A DNA stretch of 32,078 nt from JBAZKK01 sp964456925 (lineage in GTDB: Bacteria; Omnitrophota; Gorgyraeia; Gygaellales; Profunditerraquicolaceae), in NCBI GenBank assembly GCA_964456925.1, contig CAYWCX010000008.1:1-32078 (forward strand), read 5' to 3'. Positions 7,145 to 15,324 of this stretch are shown here, piece after piece. The notes beneath the pieces were generated by a model that was given only the letters and a program-made list of their open reading frames with translations, was not told the origin of the DNA and searched no databases. The first letter of the stretch is position 1. Every line of letters begins with the position of its first letter. Made by a program: the position numbers and the translations under genes.

Positions 7145-8227
7145 ATGAAAGGTACTTTAATACGTTATGTTTTTTCTTTTATATTAAGCGCCGCCCTTCC
7201 TTGTGTTTGCCGCGCCGATGACGCCGTCCGATATCCCACTATCAAGCCATGCGGTTTTATACAGGGGTGGGCATGGTATGATAAGACTGCAGGAGCTATC
7301 CACGGAGAAGATTTTGAAATAGCCAGAGCAAGATTCGGAATTAAAGGAAATTTCTCTGCAAATACGGACTATCTTTTATTGACAGAATGGGGAAGGCTAA
7401 CCTATGATGATCCCGCTACCCTTGTAGATGCCTGGGTTAATCTGAAGGTTAACCCAGCGCTTAACATTAAAATAGGTCAGACCTGGTATAAGTTTTCTCT
7501 TTCAGGAAGCGAGGCTATACCTAACATCCCTTTTATTTATCGACCCGAGGTTGTAGATGGAATCTGGTTACCGATGGGAAGAACTGGTGCATATGGTTAT
7601 GACAGAGGGATAGAGCTGTGGGGCGATTTCAAAAATAGTATCTTGCCTTTGGGATATGTGTTTTCTGTTACAACCGGCGCAGGATTAGATCACTTTGAGG
7701 ATAACGGAAAGAAAGATTTTGTGGGGAGATTATACATTGAGCCCAAAAAAGATTTGAAGTTAGGCATGTCCGGTTTTTATGGTTATTCGAGAGTTTCTGT
7801 AGTTTCTAATTTATTGAGAGAGGAGAAGGTGGATTTACCAGAATATGCTGGCGGCGTAGATGTTTCATATAAACAGAAACACTTTCGTGTTATTTATGAG
7901 TATCTCGAAGGCCTTTATGAAGGATATTTAGATGCGAATGCCCAGGAAACCTTTCAGGTAGCAACCAAAAGACCCCGGGGATGGTACGGGATGTTCGGCT
8001 TTAAACCTTTATCGTGGATTGAGATTCCTGTTCAATACGCCTGGTATGAAAAAGACGCAGTAAAAAGCGACACTGGTTTAGAATCAATTACGGTAGGAGT
8101 GACGTGGTTTTTAAAAGAAGGCACCCTTAATAATGTGAAGTTCAATTATATTATCAGGAGCGCAGAACCTAACTACGGCTCAAAGCCTCGTAATATGCTT
8201 GCTTTGCAACTACAATTAGTCTTTTAA
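7145..8227 (+). CDS. Outer-membrane porin (phosphate-selective-porin-like beta-barrel)
   Basis: A 360-residue exported protein with a clear signal peptide (basic start, hydrophobic core, cleavage near CRA/DDA). The mature part alternates polar and aromatic residues in short strands, as in a trimeric porin barrel. It opens with GFIQGWAWYDKTAG and FEIARARFGIKGNF and ends in a terminal Phe (QLQLVF), the usual outer-membrane-insertion signature. The GF-Q and RAR-G pattern resembles the OprO/OprP and related porin families, but substrate cannot be told. AGAGGGA precedes the ATG by about 9 bases. The phosphodiesterase gene follows after 14 bases, suggesting that surface substrate processing and uptake are linked. 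Confidence 0.8.
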   Translation: MKGTLIRYVFSFILSAALPCVCRADDAVRYPTIKPCGFIQGWAWYDKTAGAIHGEDFEIARARFGIKGNFSANTDYLLLTEWGRLTYDDPATLVDAWVNLKVNPALNIKIGQTWYKFSLSGSEAIPNIPFIYRPEVVDGIWLPMGRTGAYGYDRGIELWGDFKNSILPLGYVFSVTTGAGLDHFEDNGKKDFVGRLYIEPKKDLKLGMSGFYGYSRVSVVSNLLREEKVDLPEYAGGVDVSYKQKHFRVIYEYLEGLYEGYLDANAQETFQVATKRPRGWYGMFGFKPLSWIEIPVQYAWYEKDAVKSDTGLESITVGVTWFLKEGTLNNVKFNYIIRSAEPNYGSKPRNMLALQLQLVF

Positions 8228-8241
8228 TTATTATAGGAAAG

Positions 8242-10323
8242 ATGATTCAACAAAAGATAATAAAAAAGATCTACAGGACATTTTTTTGTTTGTTAATTAT
8301 TACTTTGTTCGCTGGATTATCTCTATATTTCTCTGTATCCCGGATATCGAGCGCCTCGGATGCACAAAAGCAGGGTCCAGCGAAGACTAAGAAACTCTAT
8401 TGGTTTGTTCCTGACGGGATGAGGGCAGATCCATATATTTTTAACATCTATGAATGGGCCCGAAAAGGAGAATTGCCGAATATCAAGCGAATGATGGATA
8501 ACGGTAGTTATGGTTTCTGTAAGCCTGTTTATCCCGGCCATACTCCGGTTAATTTTGCAACTTTATTTACCGGAACTTATCCAGAAGTACACGGAGTCAG
8601 TGACGGCCCTATGCATATCGAAGGGCGTCCTTTAATTAAACCTTCGGTTGCTGGTTTCAGTTCGACAGCGAAAAAGGTTGAACCGGTATGGGTAACACTG
8701 GAGAAGCAAGGAAGAACGGTAGGAGTTTTATCTATTCCTGGCTCAACGCCTCCAGAGCTACAGAATGGTTTTACTTTGGTTGGCAGATGGGGCGGTTGGG
8801 GGGCAAGTTTTTATGCAATTAACTTTGAAGAACTCGGAGACGGACGTATGTTGTACCAGCAGGGTAGACACGTGCGTCTTTTTTACTTTGGACCCCCCCT
8901 GGCAGTCTATAAACATGCTCTTCCTGCTCAAGAATGGATAACTGCGCCTCGATCTTGTTCGCCAGCGAAAGAGGTCCCTTTGGAAGCCTGGGGAGCCAAG
9001 GTTTATGCTTATATATATGATAGTACAGATGACCAAAAGGCAAACTATGACAGAGCGGCCTTTTCCATAGATAAGAAAGAAATTTTAGTTGACCTCAAAG
9101 AGGGCGAATGGAGCGATTGGTTACCCATAACACTGATGTGGAATGACCTGAAGATTAATACCCTGTTTAAAATAAGGGTGATTAAATTAAGAGAAGACGG
9201 ATTTTATAGAATACGGCTATTTTATAATAATATGAATGAAACTGTCACCAAGCCAGATTATTTGTCTGAAGACATAATCAAGAGTGTAGGCCCGATGGTT
9301 GATTCGGTAGATAATTTCCCTCCCCAGCTTATCTTTTATGATGAGGACAAAAGCGCCTTTCTGGAAGAGGCAGATATGTCGTTTAAGTGGCATGCAGACG
9401 CCGTTGCGCATTTTCTTAAAACATATAAGCCGGATGTTTTCTTGCACGACATATACACTCCTAATCAGATGCTCACGAGCAAATGGTGGATGGGGTATAT
9501 CGACCCTGACTCGCCGCGTTATTCAGAGAAAACAGATAGAGAGAGGGAGCGGCTTTGGAAGGAAGTCAAAGATATGTACAAGAAACTCGATAACATTATT
9601 GGGAACTATCTGGAGAGCGCAGATGATAATACTATCATAGCAGTTACCTCTGACCACGGAGTAGTTCCCTTGCATACATCAGTTTATTTAAATAATCTTT
9701 TTGCAAGAAAAGGATGGCTGGAATTTAAAATTGATCCCCTTACGGGAGAACCCATTATAGACTGGGAGAAGTCAAAGGTGGTTTATTTGAAATTCGGGAA
9801 TATTTATATACATCCTTCAGGTTTACACGGCAAAGATGGCAACTGGTATCGCGCGTCAGGACAGGACTACGAGAAATTAAGAAGAGAGGTGGTAAATACC
9901 TTAAGAGCCCTGAAGGATGAAAAGGGGATTACTCCTGTGATGGAAATTGTAAAAATGGAAGAAGCAGAAAATAAACTTAGGTTACCGCATGATAGGGTAG
10001 GTGATCTGATAGTGGCTAACCGACCGGGTTATGGATGGGATGAAGAAATGTCGCAAGACAAAAGAATATTCTCCACATCACTGGAAACAGGATATAAACA
10101 GGCTATTATCTCAGATGATTGTCCAGCAATGTGGTTTCCTTTTATAGTCATGGGGCCGGGAGTAAAGAAAAATTATTTTTTAGGCAATCAGCCAATTACC
10201 ATAGTTGATCAATATCCTACTTTAATGAGGTTAATAGACGCACAAATACCAACTTTTGTACAAGGTAGAGTTCTTGATGAGATTTTTACCGAGGAATTTA
10301 AGAAAGAGAGGAGAAGAAGATAA
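8242..10323 (+). CDS. Type I phosphodiesterase / nucleotide pyrophosphatase-like (alkaline phosphatase superfamily), anchored or secreted
   Basis: This 693-residue protein has an N-terminal hydrophobic signal or anchor (about residues 12-32) and an alkaline-phosphatase-superfamily domain. D58 in VPDGMRAD and T101 in PGHTPVN match the metal ligand and Thr nucleophile of nucleotide pyrophosphatases, followed by TGTYPEVHG. D471-H472 in TSDHGVVPL is a second metal pair. The usual DxxxH segment appears instead as YTPNQMLTSKWW, and the late His-containing segment before MGPGV reads SDDCPAMWFPF, so part of the bimetal site is not in canonical form. Substrate (nucleotide, phosphodiester or phosphonate) is unknown. 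A Shine-Dalgarno AGGAAAG precedes the ATG. It probably forms an operon with the porin. Confidence 0.82.
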   Translation: MIQQKIIKKIYRTFFCLLIITLFAGLSLYFSVSRISSASDAQKQGPAKTKKLYWFVPDGMRADPYIFNIYEWARKGELPNIKRMMDNGSYGFCKPVYPGHTPVNFATLFTGTYPEVHGVSDGPMHIEGRPLIKPSVAGFSSTAKKVEPVWVTLEKQGRTVGVLSIPGSTPPELQNGFTLVGRWGGWGASFYAINFEELGDGRMLYQQGRHVRLFYFGPPLAVYKHALPAQEWITAPRSCSPAKEVPLEAWGAKVYAYIYDSTDDQKANYDRAAFSIDKKEILVDLKEGEWSDWLPITLMWNDLKINTLFKIRVIKLREDGFYRIRLFYNNMNETVTKPDYLSEDIIKSVGPMVDSVDNFPPQLIFYDEDKSAFLEEADMSFKWHADAVAHFLKTYKPDVFLHDIYTPNQMLTSKWWMGYIDPDSPRYSEKTDRERERLWKEVKDMYKKLDNIIGNYLESADDNTIIAVTSDHGVVPLHTSVYLNNLFARKGWLEFKIDPLTGEPIIDWEKSKVVYLKFGNIYIHPSGLHGKDGNWYRASGQDYEKLRREVVNTLRALKDEKGITPVMEIVKMEEAENKLRLPHDRVGDLIVANRPGYGWDEEMSQDKRIFSTSLETGYKQAIISDDCPAMWFPFIVMGPGVKKNYFLGNQPITIVDQYPTLMRLIDAQIPTFVQGRVLDEIFTEEFKKERRRR

Positions 10324-10337
10324 CTGCTATTTATTAT

Positions 10338-10979
10338 TTAGTTTTTGCCTTTCTTTATAACCTCGAGGCTTTTTAAAATCCTTAGTACCTCATTGAGGTC
10401 AAAGGAATCCAGCGGTTGAAAGACGATTATTTGAAAAAGGGTATTGTTTTGGCGGTTATAAAACACCGTAAAAGCTGCCCTGTTTTTTATTAAATCATCC
10501 TCCCAGACTCCCAAAACATGGCGTTCTGTTGCGTTGGCTAATAAAACCTTATGCGGCCTGCCCGATATCTTGATTGTAATCTCCCGCGGTTTTTTATCCT
10601 TAGGGCAGTCAGTCGTACTCGTAAGCGTGCCTGTGTAAGGGATAATTTGCGGGGCATAGAGGCTTTCAATAATTACATATTTGGAATGAGCGTAATTTCG
10701 GGCTTCCTGTTCTGATAACGGCGTTATTATTTCCATTTCTATGCGCGTTTTGTTATCTCCCGCAATAATAGTATGGTAAGCCTTGTTTTTCCCGCCATAT
10801 CGGAAGTCTTTTAGCACGGCCAGAGAGCCGCCTTCCTTAAGTCGGACCCCGTAGTTAAGCAGTAGTGTATTCAAAACAGTAGGGTTATCAGCAAGCGCAG
10901 ATTTATATATAATAATTGCTGCCGAGAGCATGAAAATTAGCGCGCAAATTAAAACGCCGGATTTTTTTATCGTAGCCAT
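10338..10979 (-). CDS. Exported hypothetical protein next to arylsulfotransferase-like gene
   Basis: No known family recognised. The 213-residue product has an N-terminal hydrophobic segment (about residues 9-28, signal peptide or anchor) ending near ALA/DNP. The remainder is a mixed alpha/beta soluble domain with one Cys (TTDCPKDKK) and a C-terminal helix (LNEVLRILKSLEVIKK). It lies 7 bases downstream of the sulfotransferase-like gene and is probably co-transcribed with it. It converges with the phosphodiesterase gene with only 14 bases between stops, and no intrinsic terminator is seen there. Confidence 0.7.
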   Translation of the reverse strand: MATIKKSGVLICALIFMLSAAIIIYKSALADNPTVLNTLLLNYGVRLKEGGSLAVLKDFRYGGKNKAYHTIIAGDNKTRIEMEIITPLSEQEARNYAHSKYVIIESLYAPQIIPYTGTLTSTTDCPKDKKPREITIKISGRPHKVLLANATERHVLGVWEDDLIKNRAAFTVFYNRQNNTLFQIIVFQPLDSFDLNEVLRILKSLEVIKKGKN

Positions 10980-10986
10980 AATTTTT

Positions 10987-12324
10987 TTATCTTTTCTGTA
11001 AATCCTTAATCCGCTTCAGCAGAGGTCGAACATATGCGGGAGAATATCTAAAGGCTTGATAGATATATTCGGTGCCCGCCGCTTTGTTGAAAGTGCTGAT
11101 AAAATCCCAGACAATTTCTCCCGTCGGGGTAATCTCAAAGATACGGTTTTTAGTAGCTTCGCAGATTAAGGTGTTTCCATTTGCCAGCCGCGTGGCACCC
11201 CCCATCGTAGGACTAAAAAAACTCTCTCGAGGCTCGGCATGGTATTCCCAGACTATCTCTTCGGTCAGGGGATTGAGTTCTATGACGCGCGACCAAGGGC
11301 GTTTTGACCCGCTACCGCCGTTATCGAAGATCAGTATATGTCCGTTATCCAGCATAGTAGGAGCGTGCGGGAGTTCTATAACATCTATGCCCCACGGCCA
11401 GGCCCAGACGACCTTTCCCGTGCCGTAATCAATGATGCCGATTAAGGAGAGCGCATTATAGCAAAAAAGAACATTCCCTTTGCGGAAACGAGAATCCTTC
11501 CTAGATAGCGGATTATCTTTTAATATTTCACTATGGTTATTGTTTGCCCACCAACCGCTCAATACAATTCTGTGCCCGATAAGTTTCCCTAATTCATCTA
11601 TATGTTTTGCACCTTTCCACTGCCAGAGGATTTTTTTATCAGAGCTAATAAGTTCTATATGCGGCAGTTCAGTGTGATAGCCATCCGTACCCCTTTCATT
11701 GCTCCATTCATTGCGGTTAATGAGAAAGCTGCCGTCTTCGAGGCATTGGAAGGAGTGGTCTATTTCGCCGGGATAACGCCATACGATGTTGCCGCGGGGA
11801 TCGACTTCCCGCAGGCTTCCTCCCGTGATATATGCAAGATTACCATTGGGCTTCAACCGCGCCAGTGCGGTATCGCCGCCCACCATCCACTGGTAAACGA
11901 TGTTACCATTCATATCTATTAAATATACCGGGAAAGGGATGCCTACGCCGGGAAGGTCAAGCGTTCGGTGGGCGAACAAGGTGTATCCGTCATAACACTT
12001 TTTGGGTTTGTATATCCTAAGACCCGTCCGTCTGCCGTCCGGTGTGGGGGAAGTTACGGTAGTCTTTGTTAGACTTTCTCTCGCGCTTCTTACCTTTCTA
12101 AAGAGTTCTTCCGTATCTTTATAACCTCTTTCATAATAAAGTATCTTCTTAAACGTCATCAATGCTTTTGTGAGCTGAGAGCTATTCATTTGCCTTACGC
12201 CCTCTGTATAAAGATGCTCGAGGTTTTGTTCAATTTGAGAATCAGACAGTTCTTGAGAATAGGTTGCTTCTGCCGGGAGCAGACTTAAGAGAAGGATGGC
12301 GATGGAAAAGAGAATTTTATACAT
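10987..12324 (-). CDS. Exported arylsulfotransferase (ASST)-like beta-propeller with N-terminal helical repeat
   Basis: This 445-residue protein has a signal peptide (to about residue 23), a short TPR-like helical segment (about 30-80) and a beta-propeller built from repeated WxW-type blades. His residues sit in characteristic positions: H190 in DHSFQCLEDGSFL, H264 in NNNHSEIL and H320 in LPHAPTMLDNGHIL, with FDNG after the last. A late blade has LANGNTLICEA. These match the arylsulfotransferase / PQQ-like ASST families, where a propeller His accepts sulfate from phenolic sulfates in the periplasm. Whether this one transfers sulfate is uncertain, because many distant relatives are uncharacterised. 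The first gene of a two-gene minus-strand unit. Confidence 0.78.
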   Translation of the reverse strand: MYKILFSIAILLLSLLPAEATYSQELSDSQIEQNLEHLYTEGVRQMNSSQLTKALMTFKKILYYERGYKDTEELFRKVRSARESLTKTTVTSPTPDGRRTGLRIYKPKKCYDGYTLFAHRTLDLPGVGIPFPVYLIDMNGNIVYQWMVGGDTALARLKPNGNLAYITGGSLREVDPRGNIVWRYPGEIDHSFQCLEDGSFLINRNEWSNERGTDGYHTELPHIELISSDKKILWQWKGAKHIDELGKLIGHRIVLSGWWANNNHSEILKDNPLSRKDSRFRKGNVLFCYNALSLIGIIDYGTGKVVWAWPWGIDVIELPHAPTMLDNGHILIFDNGGSGSKRPWSRVIELNPLTEEIVWEYHAEPRESFFSPTMGGATRLANGNTLICEATKNRIFEITPTGEIVWDFISTFNKAAGTEYIYQAFRYSPAYVRPLLKRIKDLQKR

Positions 12325-12398
12325 GGTATTTAAATATTAACATAGGACGCCGTTTAATAGCAAGGATTTTTATATATAAGTTGCCCTGAAATATTCCC

Positions 12399-12427
12399 TT
12401 GACAAAGGAGGTAAATTCGGTTATTAT
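12399..12427 (+). promoter_or_regulatory. Sigma-70 promoter of the pyr operon
   Basis: A perfect -35 TTGACA (12399-12404) and a -10 TATTAT (12422-12427) are spaced by 17 bases. Transcription should start near 12434, just before the PyrR-like hairpin. This is the best promoter in the window. Confidence 0.82.
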
Positions 12428-12440
12428 TATTGAAAATTAA

Positions 12441-12472
12441 CCTTTAAACCGGCTCTTGAGAAGCTGGTAAGG
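12441..12472 (+). promoter_or_regulatory. PyrR-binding-like RNA hairpin in the pyr leader
   Basis: The RNA folds with CCUU (12441-12444) pairing AAGG (12469-12472), a UAA bulge, and a 7-bp upper stem ACCGGCU/AGCUGGU (12448-12454/12462-12468, one G-U). The loop is CUUGAGA. The loop side UCUUGAGAAGCU fits the PyrR consensus UCCNGNGAGGYU at 10 of 12 positions, and the two differences (C to U, G to A) are paired and compensatory if those positions pair as in the classical site. The CCUUUAA...AAGG lower part also resembles firmicute pyr leaders. Direct adjacency to pyrR supports autoregulation by UMP-bound PyrR. The 3' strand AAGGG is also the Shine-Dalgarno of the leader ORF. Confidence 0.68.
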
Positions 12473-12481
12473 GACGAAGAG

Positions 12482-12562
12482 ATGAAGCAGAATGCTGCAG
12501 TAAATAACCCAGCCTTTTTTCTAAAACGGTTGGGTTTTTTTATGCCAAGAGACGAGGAGTGA
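12482..12562 (+). CDS. Putative 26-residue leader peptide of the pyr operon
   Basis: An ATG at 12482, preceded by AAGGG at 12469-12473 with an 8-base spacer, opens a 26-codon frame starting MKQNAAVN and ending MPRDEE. It runs through the whole intrinsic terminator and stops with TGA at 12560-12562, five bases before the pyrR ATG. The layout resembles the E. coli pyrBI leader, whose peptide also crosses the attenuator and ends six bases before pyrB. Its Shine-Dalgarno lies in the PyrR-like hairpin, so PyrR binding could block its translation. An open frame this short can arise by chance. The evidence is positional only. Confidence 0.45.
   Translation: MKQNAAVNNPAFFLKRLGFFMPRDEE
12506..12541 (+). 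terminator. Intrinsic terminator (attenuator) before pyrR
   Basis: A 9-bp stem AACCCAGCC (12506-12514) with GGTTGGGTT (12528-12536), one G-U pair, and a 13-base loop is followed by seven T (12535-12541). Its 5' arm CCAG-CCTT can alternatively pair with AAG-CTGG (12461-12467) in the PyrR-like hairpin, giving a plausible short antiterminator that excludes both structures. It lies between the promoter and pyrR. Confidence 0.82.
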
Positions 12563-12567
12563 CGGCG

Positions 12568-13113
12568 ATGCAGGAAAAAGCCAAGATTTTAGACCGCGAT
12601 GCCTTAAACCGTGCCCTGATGCGCATTGCCCACGAGATACTGGAGAAAAACAAAGGCGTAAAAGACCTTTGTCTTGTGGGTATCCGTACCCGCGGCGCTT
12701 ATCTGGCCAGGCGCCTTGCCGAGTTTATCTTTAAGATTGAAAATGCAAATATTCCGGTGGGGATTCTGGATATTACCCTTTACCGCGATGACCTCACTTT
12801 GATTGCCCCTCAGCCCCTGGTGCATAAAACCGAGATCGACTTTGACATTAACGATAAAAACCTGGTTTTAGTGGACGATGTTTTATATACCGGCAGGACG
12901 GTGCGCGCGGCGCTGGACGCCCTGATAGACTTCGGCCGGCCGCGCACCATACAACTGGCGGTTTTGATTGACCGCGGCCACCGCGAACTGCCGCTGCGCG
13001 CCGATTATGCGGGCAAGAATATCCCTACTTCGGATAACGAAACCGTCGAGGTTCGGCTTATCGAGTGCGACGGAAAAGACGAAGTGGTAATTGCCGCCAA
13101 GGAGGCCGGCTAA
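12568..13113 (+). CDS. pyrR: Bifunctional pyr operon regulator / uracil phosphoribosyltransferase PyrR
   Basis: PyrR binds pyr leader RNA in a UMP-dependent way and also has uracil phosphoribosyltransferase activity. The 181-residue product has the family's normal length. The PRPP-binding loop LVLVDDVLYTGRTVRAALDAL fits the type I PRTase motif, with the conserved VGIRTRGAYLARRL segment earlier. The start at 12568 is preferred over the in-frame GTG at 12559, because AGGAG (12555-12559) lies 8 bases before 12568 and overlaps that GTG. It is the first full gene of the pyr operon and lies directly after the attenuator it presumably controls. pyrB follows after 3 bases. Confidence 0.95.
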   Translation: MQEKAKILDRDALNRALMRIAHEILEKNKGVKDLCLVGIRTRGAYLARRLAEFIFKIENANIPVGILDITLYRDDLTLIAPQPLVHKTEIDFDINDKNLVLVDDVLYTGRTVRAALDALIDFGRPRTIQLAVLIDRGHRELPLRADYAGKNIPTSDNETVEVRLIECDGKDEVVIAAKEAG

Positions 13114-13116
13114 AGC

Positions 13117-14058
13117 ATGACTTGGTTAAGGAAGCATCTTTTAGGGCTACAGGAACTCAGTCGCGAAGAGATTGAAATGGTTCTGGCCAGTGCGGATTCC
13201 TTTAAGGAGGTTTTGGCGCGCGCCATCAAAAAAGTCCCTGCCCTGCGCGGCAAGACGGTGGTGAATCTTTTTTATGAACCGTCCACCAGGACAAGGGTAT
13301 CCTTTGAAGTGGCTGCCAAGCGGCTCTCTGCCGACGTTATCAATATTGCGGTGGAGACCTCCAGCGTCAAGAAAGGCGAAAGCCTTATTGACACCGGAAG
13401 GAACATCCAGGCCCTGCGCGCCGACATCATTGTCTTAAGACACAACTCTTCCGGCGCTGCCCTGCTTTTATCCCGCAATGTAGATATCAGCGTCGTGAAT
13501 GCCGGCGACGGCTGGCACGAACACCCCACCCAGGCGCTCTTAGACATCTTTACCCTGAAAGAGAAGCTTGGCAGAATAGAGGGGCTTAAGGTAACAATCG
13601 TAGGCGATATCGCACATTCCCGGGTAGCGCGTTCCAACATCTGGGGCCTTACGAAGCTGGGGGCTAAGGTAACGGTGTGCGCGCCTCAAATGCTCATTCC
13701 GGCTAAGATAGAAGAGTTGGGGGTACGCGTCAGTTACGACATCGACGAAGCACTTAAGGCTGCCGATGCCGTCAATGTGCTCAGGATGCAGTTTGAGCGC
13801 GATGAAGGCAATGCCTTTCCCCGGCAGGTGGAATACTTTAAAAATTACGGCATTACCCAGGAGAGGCTTGAAAAACTCAAAAATAATATCCTGGTGATGC
13901 ACCCCGGGCCGCTTAACCGCGGCATTGAGATATCCGCCGAGGTTGCCGACGGGGAAAACTCCGTGATTTTAGAGCAGGTCACCAACGGCATTGCGGTGAG
14001 GATGGCGGTCCTGTTTTTAGTAGCGCAGGCAAAAGAGAAAAATGAAACTACTCATTAA
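13117..14058 (+). CDS. pyrB: Aspartate carbamoyltransferase catalytic subunit
   Basis: Transfers the carbamoyl group from carbamoyl phosphate to aspartate, the committed step of pyrimidine synthesis. The 313 residues cover the whole family length. The carbamoyl-phosphate loop YEPSTRTRVSFE (STRTR at 55-59), the HPTQALLDIFT motif and HPGPLNRG near the C-terminus are intact. AAGGAGG lies upstream within the end of pyrR. No pyrI regulatory-chain gene is present nearby, as in organisms with B. subtilis-like ATCase. The end overlaps pyrC by 17 bases. Confidence 0.97.
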   Translation: MTWLRKHLLGLQELSREEIEMVLASADSFKEVLARAIKKVPALRGKTVVNLFYEPSTRTRVSFEVAAKRLSADVINIAVETSSVKKGESLIDTGRNIQALRADIIVLRHNSSGAALLLSRNVDISVVNAGDGWHEHPTQALLDIFTLKEKLGRIEGLKVTIVGDIAHSRVARSNIWGLTKLGAKVTVCAPQMLIPAKIEELGVRVSYDIDEALKAADAVNVLRMQFERDEGNAFPRQVEYFKNYGITQERLEKLKNNILVMHPGPLNRGIEISAEVADGENSVILEQVTNGIAVRMAVLFLVAQAKEKNETTH

Positions 14059-15319
14059 AAACGGCCGCGTGGTGAATGCGGCAGGGAATATTGACGCGGT
14101 ATCCGATATCCTGATTGAAGATTCCAAGATAACCAGGATTGCCAGGGACATTAAAGACAGGGCGGATACGATTATCGACGCCACGGCCAGGATCGTGATG
14201 CCGGGTATTGTGGATATGCACGTGCATTTAAGAGAGCCCGGCAGGGAGGATAAAGAGACGGTTGCCAGCGGTACCCGCGCTGCCTTAAAGGGAGGCGTAA
14301 CTTCGGTTTTAGCCATGCCGAACACCGAACCTGCCATTGATTCTTTGGAACGGGCAGGGCTCCTCAAAGAGATTATCAGGAAGACCGCCTGCGCCAATGT
14401 CTTTATTTCCAGCGCAATCACTAAGGCGCGCGCGGGTCAAGAACTGGTTGACATCGCCGGCTTAAGCAGGGAAGGCATCCTGGCTTTTACTGACGACGGC
14501 TTTTCGGTGGAAAACGAAGAATTATTGTTAAAGGCTTTAGAGTTAAGCCGCAGGAATAAGGTCTTAGTGATTGAGCACTGCGAGGACCGTAAACTAAGCG
14601 CTAAGGGGGTAGTGAACCTCGGGCTCGTTTCTACGAAATTGGGCTTAAGGGGCATTCCGTCGGAAGCCGAATATGAGCGCGTAGAAAGGGATATTAAGTT
14701 AGCCGATAAAACAGGGGCGGCTTTACACCTCGCGCATATCAGTTGCAGGGAATCGGTTGACGCGATTACCCGCGCCAAAAAGAAGGGCATTATGGTTACT
14801 GCCGATGTTACTCCGCACCACCTTGCCTTAACCGAAGAGGCGGTATTAGACTACGACACCAATATGAAGATGAACCCCCCCCTTCGTACTGCCGAGGACC
14901 GCCAGGCGCTAAGAGATGCAATTCGTGCAGGCATCATCGATGTCATTGCCTCAGACCACGCCCCGCACACTGATAATGAAAAGGCGGTAGAGTTTGAGCA
15001 CGCCCAGTTCGGAACGACCGGTCTGGAAACAGAGCTGGCAGTCGCTGTTACGGAATTAATCCAGGGCAGGATTTTGAATTGGCTGGATCTGGTGCGTGTC
15101 TTATGCCTGAGGCCCGCTGAGATTTTAGGCGTGGCAAAGGGCACGCTTAACATCGGCAGCGTCGCTGATGTAATTGTGGTAGACCCGCAAAAGGAATGGG
15201 TGGTGCAAAGGGAGAGTTTAGTTTCCAAGTCCAAAAATTCGGCATTCCTGGGAAGAAAATTAAAGGGCGCGGTCGAATACACCATCGTCGCAGGTAAGGT
15301 CGTTTATCGGGCCGCCTGA
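14042..15319 (+). CDS. pyrC: Dihydroorotase
   Basis: Closes N-carbamoyl-aspartate to dihydroorotate; a zinc amidohydrolase of the class I (bacterial/CAD-like) group. At 425 residues it is full length. DMHVHLREPG (His60, His62) gives the first metal ligands. AMPNTEPAID, the ADVTPHHLALT His and IASDHAPHT give further ligands and the catalytic Asp. It starts inside the end of pyrB, so the two are translationally coupled. The next gene starts five bases after its stop. Confidence 0.96.
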   Translation: MKLLIKNGRVVNAAGNIDAVSDILIEDSKITRIARDIKDRADTIIDATARIVMPGIVDMHVHLREPGREDKETVASGTRAALKGGVTSVLAMPNTEPAIDSLERAGLLKEIIRKTACANVFISSAITKARAGQELVDIAGLSREGILAFTDDGFSVENEELLLKALELSRRNKVLVIEHCEDRKLSAKGVVNLGLVSTKLGLRGIPSEAEYERVERDIKLADKTGAALHLAHISCRESVDAITRAKKKGIMVTADVTPHHLALTEEAVLDYDTNMKMNPPLRTAEDRQALRDAIRAGIIDVIASDHAPHTDNEKAVEFEHAQFGTTGLETELAVAVTELIQGRILNWLDLVRVLCLRPAEILGVAKGTLNIGSVADVIVVDPQKEWVVQRESLVSKSKNSAFLGRKLKGAVEYTIVAGKVVYRAA

Positions 15320-15324
15320 TAACG

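Noticed and set aside
10324..10337. Terminator between the convergent phosphodiesterase and exported-protein genes
   Set aside because: The 14-base gap has no stem of useful length.
12559..12567. GTG at 12559 as the pyrR start
   Set aside because: The GTG overlaps the AGGAG that best serves the ATG at 12568, and the 181-residue form matches family length.
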